Shown here: in pieces, positions 17,256 through 24,509 of the stretch | Position numbering within the stretch: the first letter of the stretch is position 1 | Layout: the number at the start of each line of letters is the position of its first letter | Program-made: the position numbers and the translations under genes | Assembly (NCBI GenBank): GCA_910587145.1 | Contig: CAJUMH010000029.1 | Span: forward strand, 1-37,649 | DNA from: an uncultured Ruthenibacterium sp. | Lineage (GTDB): Bacteria > Bacillota > Clostridia > Oscillospirales > Ruminococcaceae | Reading direction: 5' to 3' | Length of the DNA stretch: 37,649 nt | The notes under the pieces: generated by a model | What the model saw: only the letters and a program-made list of their open reading frames with translations | Database searches by the model: none | What the model was told of the DNA's origin: nothing

Positions 17256-18348
17256 TCTTAAACCTCACCGGCAGCACCAAAAACAGAAAATCGTCGCCAT
17301 CCTCCGGCATTACCTTTACCGGCGAGAGCGGCCCGTTCAATTCGAGAATCAGCTTATTGGCGTGCGAGTATCGCAGCGCGTCCAGCAGGTAACGGTTGTT
17401 AAAGCCGATCTCTACCGGCTCGCCCTCGATTTTTGCGTCCAGCTCGTCCACCACCTTGCCCAGCGTTGTCTGGCAGCGCACGGTGATCTTATTGTCAAAC
17501 GTAATGCGCAGCGGGTTTTTCAGCCGCTCGGTGATAATCAGGCTGGCGCGCTCGATGGCGCTCATAAAATCGCGCACGTCTATGGTAACGCGTGTGCGGC
17601 AGCCCTCCGGCAGTACGCGCTTGTAATCCAGAAAATCGCCCTCAATCAATCGGCTGATGACCGTATACGACTGGGAAGAGAATACCACGAACCGCCGGTT
17701 TGCGGCAATGTGAATGATCTCGTCCTCTTTGGTAAACAGCTTTACGGTTTCACTGAGCGTTTTGGCCGGGATGATGATGCTGATCTCTTTTGCGGCCGCG
17801 ATGTTTTTTTGCGTAATCGCAAGGCGGAAGCCGTCCAGCGCCACAACCGTCAGCTGTTCGGGCCCCATGACGAACAGCTCGCCGGTATGCGCGGGCTTTT
17901 TGTCGTCTACCGAAACAGCGTACAGCGTTGTTTCTACCATTTCGCGCAGGGCAGCCGTGTTGATATCCAGCGTCTGGTCTGCGCCGGGCTTTGGCAGCTC
18001 GGGATAATCGCCCGGGTTCATGCCCGCAATATTGAATTCCGGAATGCCGCCTTTCACGGTTGCATTGTTGGTTTCGTTGACGCTGATCTCGATCTCATCG
18101 CTTGTAAGTCCGCGGATGATATCGCCAAGCAGCTTCGCGGAAAGCACGGTCTCTCCCGGCGTTAAAACATTGGCCTCGATGCTGGTGGTGATGCCCATTT
18201 CGAGGTCGTATCCGGTGAGCGTCAGCTGGAAGCCCTCCGCCTTCAGCAGGATGCCCTCCAGCACGGGGATCGAGCTGCGCTGTGTTACGGCTTTGGATAC
18301 GCCGGATACGGCAGCGGACAGGAGAGTGCGGTCGCAGATGATTTTCAT
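17248..18348 (-). CDS. dnaN: DNA polymerase III beta sliding clamp
   Basis: 366 residues, three clamp domains. The start MKIICDRTLLSAAVSGVSKAV is supported by AAGGAG 8 nt upstream of ATG 18348; an in-frame upstream start would add 12 residues without homology. The C-terminus ends LPVRF plus three residues, close to the usual P-[MV]-R end near the hydrophobic peptide-binding pocket. It follows dnaA after 255 bp and heads an overlapping dnaN-yaaA-recF run. Confidence 0.98.
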   Translation of the reverse strand: MKIICDRTLLSAAVSGVSKAVTQRSSIPVLEGILLKAEGFQLTLTGYDLEMGITTSIEANVLTPGETVLSAKLLGDIIRGLTSDEIEISVNETNNATVKGGIPEFNIAGMNPGDYPELPKPGADQTLDINTAALREMVETTLYAVSVDDKKPAHTGELFVMGPEQLTVVALDGFRLAITQKNIAAAKEISIIIPAKTLSETVKLFTKEDEIIHIAANRRFVVFSSQSYTVISRLIEGDFLDYKRVLPEGCRTRVTIDVRDFMSAIERASLIITERLKNPLRITFDNKITVRCQTTLGKVVDELDAKIEGEPVEIGFNNRYLLDALRYSHANKLILELNGPLSPVKVMPEDGDDFLFLVLPVRFKND

Positions 18349-18603
18349 GGGCAATGCTCCTTTTTTCATTGAAAGGCTTTTCAAGAGAAAGATAAGAATA
18401 GACGTAGTAATAGGGGCTGTTAATTTGTGAAAAAGGTGTCGGAAGGGCGGCGGCCGCGCTGTTTTTTTTACTTTTGCAGGCCGTGCAGAATTTGTTGAAA
18501 GCGGATTGCCTTTTAACAGCGCTGTTTTGGGTGCGGTGAAGGGGTGTGAAGAACAATTGTTAATTGTTGAAAGTTATGTTGAAAACAGCCGGCTCCCGGG
18601 ACG
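18349..18603. other. dnaA-dnaN intergenic region, candidate oriC half with degenerate DnaA boxes
   Basis: 255 bp without a gene. On the plus strand it carries a series of related 8-9-mers: TGTGAAAAA (18426), TGTTGAAAG (18493), TGTGAAGAA (18545), and TGTTGAAAG then TGTTGAAAA near 18560-18583. Each matches the DnaA-box consensus TGTGGATAA at about 7 of 9 positions; no perfect box is present. The 3' part is AT-rich and lies against dnaA, a common place for half of a bipartite Bacillota origin. The dnaN promoter must also be here. Confidence 0.45.
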
Positions 18604-19929
18604 CTATGCGCGCACGTTTTTGATGATATCCTCTACCGTTTCCCGCAGGCGGGTATCCTTTTCCATCTGCTTGCGCAGGATCTTCAGCGAATAAACTACC
18701 GTGGAATGGTCGCGCTTAAATTCGGTGCCGATATCCTCCATGCTCATGCCGGTAATTTCTCGCATAACAAACATGCTTACCTGCCGCGCCGTTGATACGC
18801 CCTGGCTGCGCGACGGCCCGCGCAGAAGCTCCGGCGTGGTATTGTATGTGCGCGCCACCTCGGAGAGGATCTTTTCCACAGTGACGGGTGTTGGCTGAGA
18901 TTCGTTTAAAATATCCTTGATCGCGTTCTGCGCCACGCCGATGACGGGTTGGATCCCCTCTATTTTGCGGTAGGCGTTCAGCTTTTTTACAGCGCCCTCT
19001 AACTGGCGGATGTTGTTTTTCAGCCGGTTTGCGATGTATTCCGCCACGTCGTCCGGCAGATCCATGCCCAGCATATCCGCCTTGCGGCGGATGATGGCGA
19101 CGCGCGTTTCAAAATCCGGCGGCTGGATGTCGGCGGTCAGGCCCATTTCAAAGCGGGTGCGCAAACGTTCCTCGAGGCTTTTAATCTCTTTGGGCGGCCG
19201 GTCGCTGACAAGCACGATCTGCTTGCCGGAGCTGTACAAGGTGTTGAAGGTGTGGAAAAATTCTTCCTGCGTGGATTCCTTGCCGCCGATAAACTGGATA
19301 TCGTCCACAAGCAGCACGTCCGCCGCGCGGTATTTGTTGTGAAATTCCGATGTGGTGTTGTCGTGGATCGCGCTGATGATCTCGTTTGTAAATTTTTCGC
19401 CGTCCACATAAACAATGTTGTACGCGGGAAAATTTTTGTGGATCTCGAATCGGATGGCTCCTAAAAGATGTGTTTTGCCCAGCCCCGAGCCGCCCCAGAT
19501 AAACAGCGGATTATAGGCGCCGGACGGATTGGCCGCCACGGCCTGCGCCGCCGCGTGCGCAAATTTGTTGTTGGAGCCGACGATGAAATTTTCAAAGGTA
19601 AATTCGTAGTTTCCCACATTCTCGTTCTCGGCAGATACGCCGTCAGCCTCGGCACATGCGCCGCCAGCTTCGGCAGAAGCGGCGGCGGGCAGCGTAAACT
19701 GCAGTGTGATATCAAACCCCAGCAGCGTGCGGAACGCCTCGGCCAAAAGCTCGCGGTAGCGCGTTTCCACAATGCCCAGAATAAATTCCGAGCGCACGCA
19801 AAGCGTTGCGGTATCGTTTTCATACCCGGCTGCTTCGATCCCGTCGATAAACAGATCGTAGGTGGCCCGGGCAAGGCGTTCCTTGCAATATTCCTTTACA
19901 GCGGCGAAAACCTCGTCAAAAGAATTCAT
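18604..19929 (-). CDS. dnaA: Chromosomal replication initiator DnaA
   Basis: 441 residues. Domain I is about 1-80, followed by a short Ala/Glu-rich domain II (81-107). The AAA+ domain III has Walker A GGSGLGKT (146-153) and Walker B VLLVDDIQF. Domain IV holds the DnaA-box recognition motif as RDHSTVVYS (canonical DHTTVxHA). I chose ATG 19929 (MNSFDEVF), which matches family length and has GGAG 14 nt upstream. The frame is open as far as 20235, but that extension runs through GC-rich repeats and the promoter, so it is not coding. Expression starts from a good promoter about 270 bp upstream. Confidence 0.97.
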   Translation of the reverse strand: MNSFDEVFAAVKEYCKERLARATYDLFIDGIEAAGYENDTATLCVRSEFILGIVETRYRELLAEAFRTLLGFDITLQFTLPAAASAEAGGACAEADGVSAENENVGNYEFTFENFIVGSNNKFAHAAAQAVAANPSGAYNPLFIWGGSGLGKTHLLGAIRFEIHKNFPAYNIVYVDGEKFTNEIISAIHDNTTSEFHNKYRAADVLLVDDIQFIGGKESTQEEFFHTFNTLYSSGKQIVLVSDRPPKEIKSLEERLRTRFEMGLTADIQPPDFETRVAIIRRKADMLGMDLPDDVAEYIANRLKNNIRQLEGAVKKLNAYRKIEGIQPVIGVAQNAIKDILNESQPTPVTVEKILSEVARTYNTTPELLRGPSRSQGVSTARQVSMFVMREITGMSMEDIGTEFKRDHSTVVYSLKILRKQMEKDTRLRETVEDIIKNVRA

Positions 19930-20010
19930 GGCTACAAAAACAACTCCAAACGTTACGGTCTTTTCTGATAATCCCAGGTTCCCGATTACGGGTTCCCGGA
20001 CGGGGCGCCC

Positions 20011-20113
20011 GGCGCGGCCCGGCATCCGGCTTTTCCGGCGCGGCCCGGCAGACGGCTTTTCCGGCGCGGCCCGGATATCCGGCTTTTCCGGCGCGGCCCG
20101 GCATCCGGCATCC
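20011..20113. repeat. 26-27-bp GC-rich tandem repeat array in the dnaA leader
   Basis: Units beginning GGCGCGGCCCGG and ending CGGCTTTTCC start at 20011 (26 bp), 20037 (26 bp) and 20063 (27 bp), with a partial fourth at 20090. Shorter CCGGCAT and CGGCAGA repeats follow to about 20150. The array lies between the dnaA promoter and start codon and so should be transcribed. All three minus-strand frames are open across it, which is why spurious ORFs appear here. Confidence 0.9.
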
Positions 20114-20161
20114 GGCAGACGGCAGACGGCATCCGGCCGCGAAGCAAAGCCCCGGCGGCTT

Positions 20162-20185
20162 GGATCATCCGGCCGCGAACGGCCT
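20162..20185 (+). repeat. 24-bp dispersed element, copy 1
   Basis: GGATCATCCGGC, 4 variable bases (CGCG), then AACGGCCT. The same 12+4+8 arrangement recurs at 21788-21811. This copy lies between the repeat array and the dnaA -10 hexamer, within or at the start of the dnaA transcript. Confidence 0.75.
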
Positions 20186-20206
20186 ATTGCCCCTATATTA
20201 AATATA

Positions 20207-20235
20207 AGTATATCACAATTTTTGGATGGGGACAA
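20207..20235 (-). promoter_or_regulatory. dnaA promoter
   Basis: On the minus strand TTGTCC (plus 20230-20235), a 17-bp spacer and TATACT (plus 20207-20212). Transcription would begin near 20200, giving a leader of about 270 nt that includes the tandem repeat array. Confidence 0.7.
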
Positions 20236-20506
20236 TTCTTTTGAGTGAGATCGGGAAAATTTTTCGTGTTTTTTGCAGTTGCCGCAGCTGGAACAAACCG
20301 TTCAAAGGGCTGCCGTTTTCTGTCGGCATTTCTGTCAGCATGGCCCGGCGCGCGGCAAAATAAACGAAAACGGGCATTTTGCCTTGGAAAAAGAATCTTC
20401 TTTCAAACAAGGAGCGGCAGGGCGGCCGAAAGGCACCTTAATTTTTCTGCCGGGGTGCCCGGAACACAAAGCACCCGCTGAAAAAGAAAAAACGTGCGGG
20501 CGCGGC

Positions 20507-20566
20507 GCGAAAACGGCGCAAAAATCGAAGCGAAAACTGTGCGAAACAGCGCGAAAATCGAAAAAA
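20507..20566 (+). promoter_or_regulatory. phased A-tracts upstream of the rpmH promoter
   Basis: Six A-runs centred at about 20511, 20522, 20534, 20545, 20555 and 20563 are spaced near one helical turn, most within GCGAAAA-type words. They end directly against the -35 at 20570. Phased A-tracts bend DNA and can act as UP-like elements; a role in origin architecture is also possible. Confidence 0.5.
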
Positions 20567-20569
20567 GTG

Positions 20570-20599
20570 TTGACAGAGGGCCGCTTTTTCGGTTATACT
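20570..20599 (+). promoter_or_regulatory. rpmH promoter
   Basis: TTGACA (20570-20575), an 18-bp spacer and TATACT (20594-20599), about 108 bp upstream of the rpmH start. Confidence 0.75.
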
Positions 20600-20612
20600 T
20601 TTACGTTGCAGG

Positions 20613-20634
20613 GCTGTCTTTGTTGGAAGACAGC
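20613..20634 (+). promoter_or_regulatory. hairpin at the 5' end of the rpmH transcript
   Basis: Perfect 8-bp stem GCTGTCTT/AAGACAGC with a 6-nt loop, a few nucleotides after the predicted transcription start. It could protect the 5' end of the mRNA or take part in leader regulation. Confidence 0.5.
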
Positions 20635-20661
20635 ATCCTCTTGTGTTTTGTCAATATGGCG

Positions 20662-20677
20662 TCACAATATGTTGTGA
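20662..20677. repeat. 16-bp palindrome in the rpmH leader
   Basis: TCACAA-TATG-TTGTGA is a perfect inverted repeat ending about 15 bp before the ribosome-binding site (GAGGAGG). It could be a protein-binding site or a second leader hairpin. Confidence 0.5.
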
Positions 20678-20706
20678 TTTTGCCTTACTATGAGGAGGAA
20701 TATTTT

Positions 20707-20841
20707 ATGAAACGTACATTTCAGCCCAAAAAGCGCCATCGCGCCGTCACGCACGGTTTTCTGGTGCGCAGCAGAAGCCGCAACGGCCGCAAGGTATTGA
20801 ACGCGCGCCGTGCAAAGGGCCGCGCGAAGCTCGCTGTTTGA
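20707..20841 (+). CDS. rpmH: 50S ribosomal protein bL34
   Basis: 44-residue, very basic ribosomal protein (MKRTFQPKKRHRAVTHGF, then NGRKVLNARRAKGR). GAGGAGG lies 8 nt before the ATG. It is the first gene of the rightward origin-side operon and has its own strong promoter. An intrinsic terminator lies between it and rnpA. Confidence 0.98.
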   Translation: MKRTFQPKKRHRAVTHGFLVRSRSRNGRKVLNARRAKGRAKLAV

Positions 20842-20958
20842 TGAAAAACCGTCTCCGGCGCGGAGCCTGCCGTATTTTTTAATCAGCACAAAGCGGACGG
20901 CCTTTGGTTTTGTCCGGGCAAATTGCGCCGTGCTTTTTTGCGGCGCGCCGCCAAGCGA

Positions 20959-20982
20959 GGCCACTGGTTCAGTGGCCTTTTT
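20959..20982 (+). terminator. intrinsic terminator between rpmH and rnpA
   Basis: GGCCACTG-GTT-CAGTGGCC followed by TTTTT. It lies inside the unusually long 326-bp rpmH-rnpA gap and should reduce readthrough to rnpA, fitting a need for more L34 than RNase P protein. The rest of the gap (20842-21167) shows no gene. Confidence 0.85.
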
Positions 20983-21167
20983 GCGTATCCTCCGCATCGT
21001 TCGCGCTGCCGGCCGTGCTTTTTGCCGCCGGGCCGGCGCGATAACCCTGCAGATGGAACCCTCGCCCCGTGCAAAGCGCCCTTGAAAGCGCCCCCGAGAA
21101 AAGAGGCGCAGGCAAAAAGCCTGTTTCGGTACTTTCAAAACCTCTTAAAACACGGAAGGAATTGCGG

Positions 21168-21521
21168 ATGCGCTATCGTCCTCTGACACACAACAGTGAA
21201 TTCACGCGCGCATACGCACGCGGAAGATCGTTTGTCCACCCCCATGTGGTGCTGTATGTATACCGCAACCGATCGGGCCATATGCGCGTGGGCATCACGG
21301 CAAGCAAAAAAATCGGGAACGCCGTCACCCGCAACCGCGCGCGCCGTGTAATCCGCGCCGCACTGCAGCAGGTTTTGCCGGCGGATGCGGGCGGATACGA
21401 TCTTGTATTTGTGGCGCGCGGGCAGACCCCGCGCCTGAAAAGCACGCAGGTGGCAAAAACGGCCGCAAAGCTGCTGCGTGCCGCCGGCGTGCTGCAAAGC
21501 GCCGAAAAAACTTCAAAATAA
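21168..21521 (+). CDS. rnpA: Ribonuclease P protein component
   Basis: 117-residue basic protein that assists the RNase P RNA in 5' maturation of tRNA. The RNR signature appears as GNAVTRNRARRVIRAAL, and the protein starts MRYRPLTHNSEFTRAYARG. GGAAGGA lies 7 nt before ATG 21168; a longer in-frame ORF upstream has no homology. yidD follows after 10 nt. Confidence 0.96.
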   Translation: MRYRPLTHNSEFTRAYARGRSFVHPHVVLYVYRNRSGHMRVGITASKKIGNAVTRNRARRVIRAALQQVLPADAGGYDLVFVARGQTPRLKSTQVAKTAAKLLRAAGVLQSAEKTSK

Positions 21522-21531
21522 CGGGATCCAG

Positions 21532-21771
21532 ATGCTCAAACATATTTTTATTTTTTTCATCCGCTGCTATCAAAGATGGATCTCTCCGCTGCTGGGAGAC
21601 AACTGCCGGTTTTACCCCACCTGCTCAAGCTATGCCATCGAGGCGCTTCAGGTGCACGGCCTTTTAAAGGGCAGTCTGCTTGCGGCATGGCGCATCCTGC
21701 GCTGCAATCCCTTTGGCCGGCCGGGCCTCGACCCTGTGCCGCCCCGGGGAAAATGGCGGCCCGAAAAATAA
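21532..21771 (+). CDS. yidD: Membrane protein insertion efficiency factor YidD
   Basis: 79 residues with the full YidD signature: RCYQRWISPLLGDNCRFYP, then TCSSYAIEAL, then RILRCNPFGRPGLDPVP. It is a small amphipathic membrane-associated protein thought to help YidC-dependent insertion. The ribosome-binding site is weak (ACGGGA), so it may rely on coupling from rnpA. Confidence 0.95.
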   Translation: MLKHIFIFFIRCYQRWISPLLGDNCRFYPTCSSYAIEALQVHGLLKGSLLAAWRILRCNPFGRPGLDPVPPRGKWRPEK

Positions 21772-21787
21772 GGCAGATCGGGCAAAG

Positions 21788-21811
21788 GGATCATCCGGCT
21801 TAAAACGGCCT
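21788..21811 (+). repeat. 24-bp dispersed element, copy 2
   Basis: GGATCATCCGGC, 4 variable bases (TTAA), then AACGGCCT. It matches 20162-20185 at all 20 fixed positions and lies in the 235-bp yidD-yidC gap, just before a GCTTTAAAGC palindrome. Confidence 0.75.
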
Positions 21812-22006
21812 GTAGCGCTTTAAAGCGGCCTTCAAAGAACGCAGGGCGGCGGCGCGGCTCCGGCATTTTTTGCATCCCCGAAACTCCGCAATACGCACCG
21901 GATGCGCGCGGTGCGGCCCACTGAAAGCCGGGAAGGCCGTCTTTCAGGTGAACGCGGCATTTCGACAATAATCAGCCCGGCGCAGGGGCGGAACAGGACA
22001 GGTAAC

Positions 22007-23053
22007 ATGTTTGACTTTTTAGGCTTTCTCGCACCCGTTTTCGGCATTGTGATGGAATGGATCTACCGTCTGATCCCAAACTATGGCTGGACGCTGATCC
22101 TCTTTACGCTTTTGACAAAGATCCTGATGTTCCCGCTCAGCGTAAAGCAGCAAAAGAGCACGGCGCGCATGGCGGCCTATAACCCCATGATCCAGGAGAT
22201 CCAGAAAAAATGGGCCAACGATAAGCAGCGCCAGCAGGAAGAGCTGATGAAGCTGCAGGAAGAAACGGGCATGTCCATGACGGCGGGCTGCTGGCCCATG
22301 CTTTTGAACATGCTGATCCTCTTCGGCATCATTCAGGTGGTATACCGTCCGCTGCAGTATATTCTGCGCATTCCGGAAGCGCTGATCACGCAGGCGGTAG
22401 AATTTGCAAATTCTTCCCTCGGCATGGATCTTGTGGCGTCCCATTACACGGTGCAGAATACAATCATCAACGTTGTAAAAGAGACGCCGAATGCGTTTGC
22501 GTCGATTTTCAGCGCCGAGCAGATCGCTGCGATCTCGAACTTTAATTTCCAGTTTTTCGGCCTCGATCTTTCCCGTGTGCCGCACATCGGGCTGGACAGC
22601 ACCGTTTTTACGGCGGACAATCTGCTGCTGATGGTGATCCCCATCCTCTCGGGCGTTACGATGGTTCTCTCGCAGCTCATTGTGACGAAGATGAGCGGCC
22701 AGGACGCGCAGGGACAAAACCAGATGAAGATAATGATGTGGGTGATGAGCGCCCTGTTTGTCTACGTCGGTTTTACGATCCCCGTCGGATTCTCGCTGTA
22801 TTACACCGTATCCAATGTGCTGATGTTCGCGCAGTCGTTGATTTTGAAAAAAATCTATGATCCGGACGAAATGAAGCGCCAGGTTCAGGAAGAAATCGCG
22901 GCCAAACGCGCCGAGAAAAAGAAGAAAAAGCAGGTAAAGGTTGTTGCCGCAGACGGCGCCGAAGAGGTAAAAGAAGTAAGCGAGGCAGAGCTTGCCCGCA
23001 TACGCCTTGCCCGCGCGCGCGAACTGGAGGCGGAACGCTACCGGGACGAATAG
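22007..23053 (+). CDS. yidC: Membrane protein insertase YidC/OxaA
   Basis: 348-residue Gram-positive-type YidC without the large periplasmic domain. It has an N-terminal hydrophobic stretch (MFDFLGFLAPVFGIVMEWIY), then TM segments at GWTLILFTLLTKILMFPL, MLLNMLILFGIIQVVY, a pair near LLLMVIPILSGVTMVL, and IMMWVMSALFVYVGFTIPVGFSLYY. A Lys sits in the first conserved TM where an Arg is common. A Lys-rich cytosolic tail (AEKKKKKQVKV) can contact ribosomes. ATG 22007 is chosen by homology and AGGACAGG upstream. khpB follows after 76 bp, as is standard. Confidence 0.96.
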   Translation: MFDFLGFLAPVFGIVMEWIYRLIPNYGWTLILFTLLTKILMFPLSVKQQKSTARMAAYNPMIQEIQKKWANDKQRQQEELMKLQEETGMSMTAGCWPMLLNMLILFGIIQVVYRPLQYILRIPEALITQAVEFANSSLGMDLVASHYTVQNTIINVVKETPNAFASIFSAEQIAAISNFNFQFFGLDLSRVPHIGLDSTVFTADNLLLMVIPILSGVTMVLSQLIVTKMSGQDAQGQNQMKIMMWVMSALFVYVGFTIPVGFSLYYTVSNVLMFAQSLILKKIYDPDEMKRQVQEEIAAKRAEKKKKKQVKVVAADGAEEVKEVSEAELARIRLARARELEAERYRDE

Positions 23054-23129
23054 GCACCGATGCTTATACAACAAACCGTCTAAAAGCAAAGCGTGCGATT
23101 TTTTAGACAGTTTGACAAGGAGGATAAAG

Positions 23130-24200
23130 ATGATACGTGAAGTGATCAAGACGGCAAAAACCGTAGAGGAGGCCACCGAGCTTGCGCTGGAGGAGCTGGG
23201 CCTTGGCGCGGACGAGGCCGAGATCGAGGTATTGGAGCTGCCGCAGCGCAAGCTGTTTCGCAGCATTCCCGCAAAGGTGCGCGCATACGTGGAGGAACCG
23301 GAAGCGCCCGTTCCGGCTGTTCCGGCAAAGCCGGTGAGCGCCGCGCCCCAAAAGCGGCCCGAGCCGCCGAAGGCCCCGGCTGCAAAAAACGGAAACACCG
23401 CGCAGCCGGCGCCGGCACAGCCGCAGGCGCCGGCCAAAGAGGCGGATGCCGAAACGCCGGCAAAACCGGAGGAGCTCATCGACCTTTCCGAAAACCGGAA
23501 GGTGTGCGACGCCGTGGAATATCTGCGCGAGGTATGCGCGAAAATGGGTGTGGACAAAATTGAGATCACACCCATGCGGCAGGGAGAATCCGCCGTGCTG
23601 CGCATTGAGGGCGAGAACGCCGGCACGCTCATCGGCCACCGCGGCGAGGTGATGGAAGCGCTCAGCTATCTTACGGGCCTTGTGGCAAACCGTTCGGGCG
23701 GCGATTATATGAAGATCGGGCTCGATATCAACCACTATCGCTCCAAACGCGAGGCAAATCTGGCGGCGCTCGCCAGGCGCATCGGCGCCAAGGTGGCGCG
23801 CACCGGGCGCGGCCACACGCTGGAGCCCATGAATCCCTACGAGCGCCGCATCATTCACTCCACCATCAGCGAGATGGAGGGTGTAAAGAGCGAATCCATC
23901 GGCGAGGGGACAAACCGGCGCGTCGTAATCTCGTGCACAAATCCGAACGCCCGTCCTCCGCGCGAAGGCCGCGGCGGCAGAGGCGGCCGCGGCCTTCGCG
24001 GCCCCCGCGACGCGGCAAACCGCGATTCCCGCCCACCGCGCCGCGACCGGGACGGCGGACGCGGCCCCCGCACCAGCACTCCGCCCCGCGAATTTGCCGA
24101 TCGCCCGCGCGATCCCTCGGCCGCGCCGGTGGTGCCTGTGCGCACCGAGACGATCAACGACGGCGCCGACCTGCCGCTGTACGGCAAGATCGAGCTGTAA
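23130..24200 (+). CDS. khpB: RNA-binding protein KhpB (Jag/EloR) with RG-rich tail
   Basis: 356 residues. A Jag_N domain (about 1-52, ending in KLFRSIPAKVRAYV) is followed by a Pro/Ala linker (about 55-110). The KH domain has its GxxG loop as GHRG, and the R3H domain carries NPYERRIIH. An unusual C-terminal tail of about 75 residues is rich in Arg and Gly, with GRGGRGGRG runs. KhpB pairs with KhpA to bind many RNAs and, in streptococci, controls cell elongation. The start is supported by AAGGAGG 6 nt before ATG 23130. The tail resembles eukaryotic RGG boxes in composition and probably adds non-specific RNA binding (inference). In most relatives mnmE follows; here a strong terminator does. Confidence 0.95.
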   Translation: MIREVIKTAKTVEEATELALEELGLGADEAEIEVLELPQRKLFRSIPAKVRAYVEEPEAPVPAVPAKPVSAAPQKRPEPPKAPAAKNGNTAQPAPAQPQAPAKEADAETPAKPEELIDLSENRKVCDAVEYLREVCAKMGVDKIEITPMRQGESAVLRIEGENAGTLIGHRGEVMEALSYLTGLVANRSGGDYMKIGLDINHYRSKREANLAALARRIGAKVARTGRGHTLEPMNPYERRIIHSTISEMEGVKSESIGEGTNRRVVISCTNPNARPPREGRGGRGGRGLRGPRDAANRDSRPPRRDRDGGRGPRTSTPPREFADRPRDPSAAPVVPVRTETINDGADLPLYGKIEL

Positions 24201-24214
24201 AAAGATGTTGAAAA

Positions 24215-24257
24215 CCTCCCTGCCGCCCGGTATGCTGCCGGCGGCAGGGAGGTTTTT
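24215..24257 (+). terminator. strong intrinsic terminator after khpB
   Basis: A 13-bp perfect stem CCTCCCTGCCGCC/GGCGGCAGGGAGG with a 12-nt loop is followed by TTTTT. It closes the rpmH-khpB series, so mnmE is not downstream by operon design. Confidence 0.95.
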
Positions 24258-24321
24258 GTGCGGTTAATTTTTTTAGCTGTTTTTGAAGGAAGGGAAACGT
24301 GCGTTTTCAAAGAAAAGGATT

Positions 24322-24473
24322 ATGCGCGTTTCCGCTGTGTTTTTGATAAAAAAAGGTCGATGCGCGTTCTCGCTGTGTTTTCGATAAAAAAAGGTCGATG
24401 CGCGTTCCCGCTGTGTTTTCGATAAAAAAAGGTCAATGCGCGTTTCCGCTGTGTTTTTGATGAGAAAGGGCGA
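24322..24473. repeat. 38-bp tandem repeat, about four copies
   Basis: Units start at 24322, 24360, 24398 and 24436, each beginning ATGCGCGTT and containing CGCTGTGTTTT, GATAAAAAAAGG in the first three. The first three are 38 bp, the fourth 37 bp and diverging. A decayed partial copy lies on each side. The array fills the convergent gap between the khpB terminator and the next minus-strand gene. There are no spacers, so it is not CRISPR. A 38-bp period cannot keep a reading frame. Confidence 0.9.
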
Positions 24474-24509
24474 TGCACGTTTTCCCGGTGCTTTGATCAG
24501 AACGCCTTT

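Larger units (their letters stand above)
20186..20569. other. dnaA-rpmH intergenic region, candidate oriC half
   Basis: About 380 bp without a gene, between the diverging dnaA and rpmH promoters. It starts with an AT-rich stretch (20193-20225) that could act as an unwinding element. The middle is GC-rich. It ends with phased A-tracts. I found no DnaA box matching the consensus well, so the origin assignment rests on gene order and divergent transcription rather than on boxes. Confidence 0.5.

Noticed and set aside
19930..20235. N-terminal extension of DnaA through the upstream open frame
   Set aside because: It would start at or before the promoter, encodes repeat-derived Arg/Pro/Ala sequence open in all three frames, and the family N-terminus fits MNSFDEVF at 19929.
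24322..24473. 38-bp repeats as a CRISPR array
   Set aside because: Units are directly adjacent with no spacers and no cas genes are nearby.
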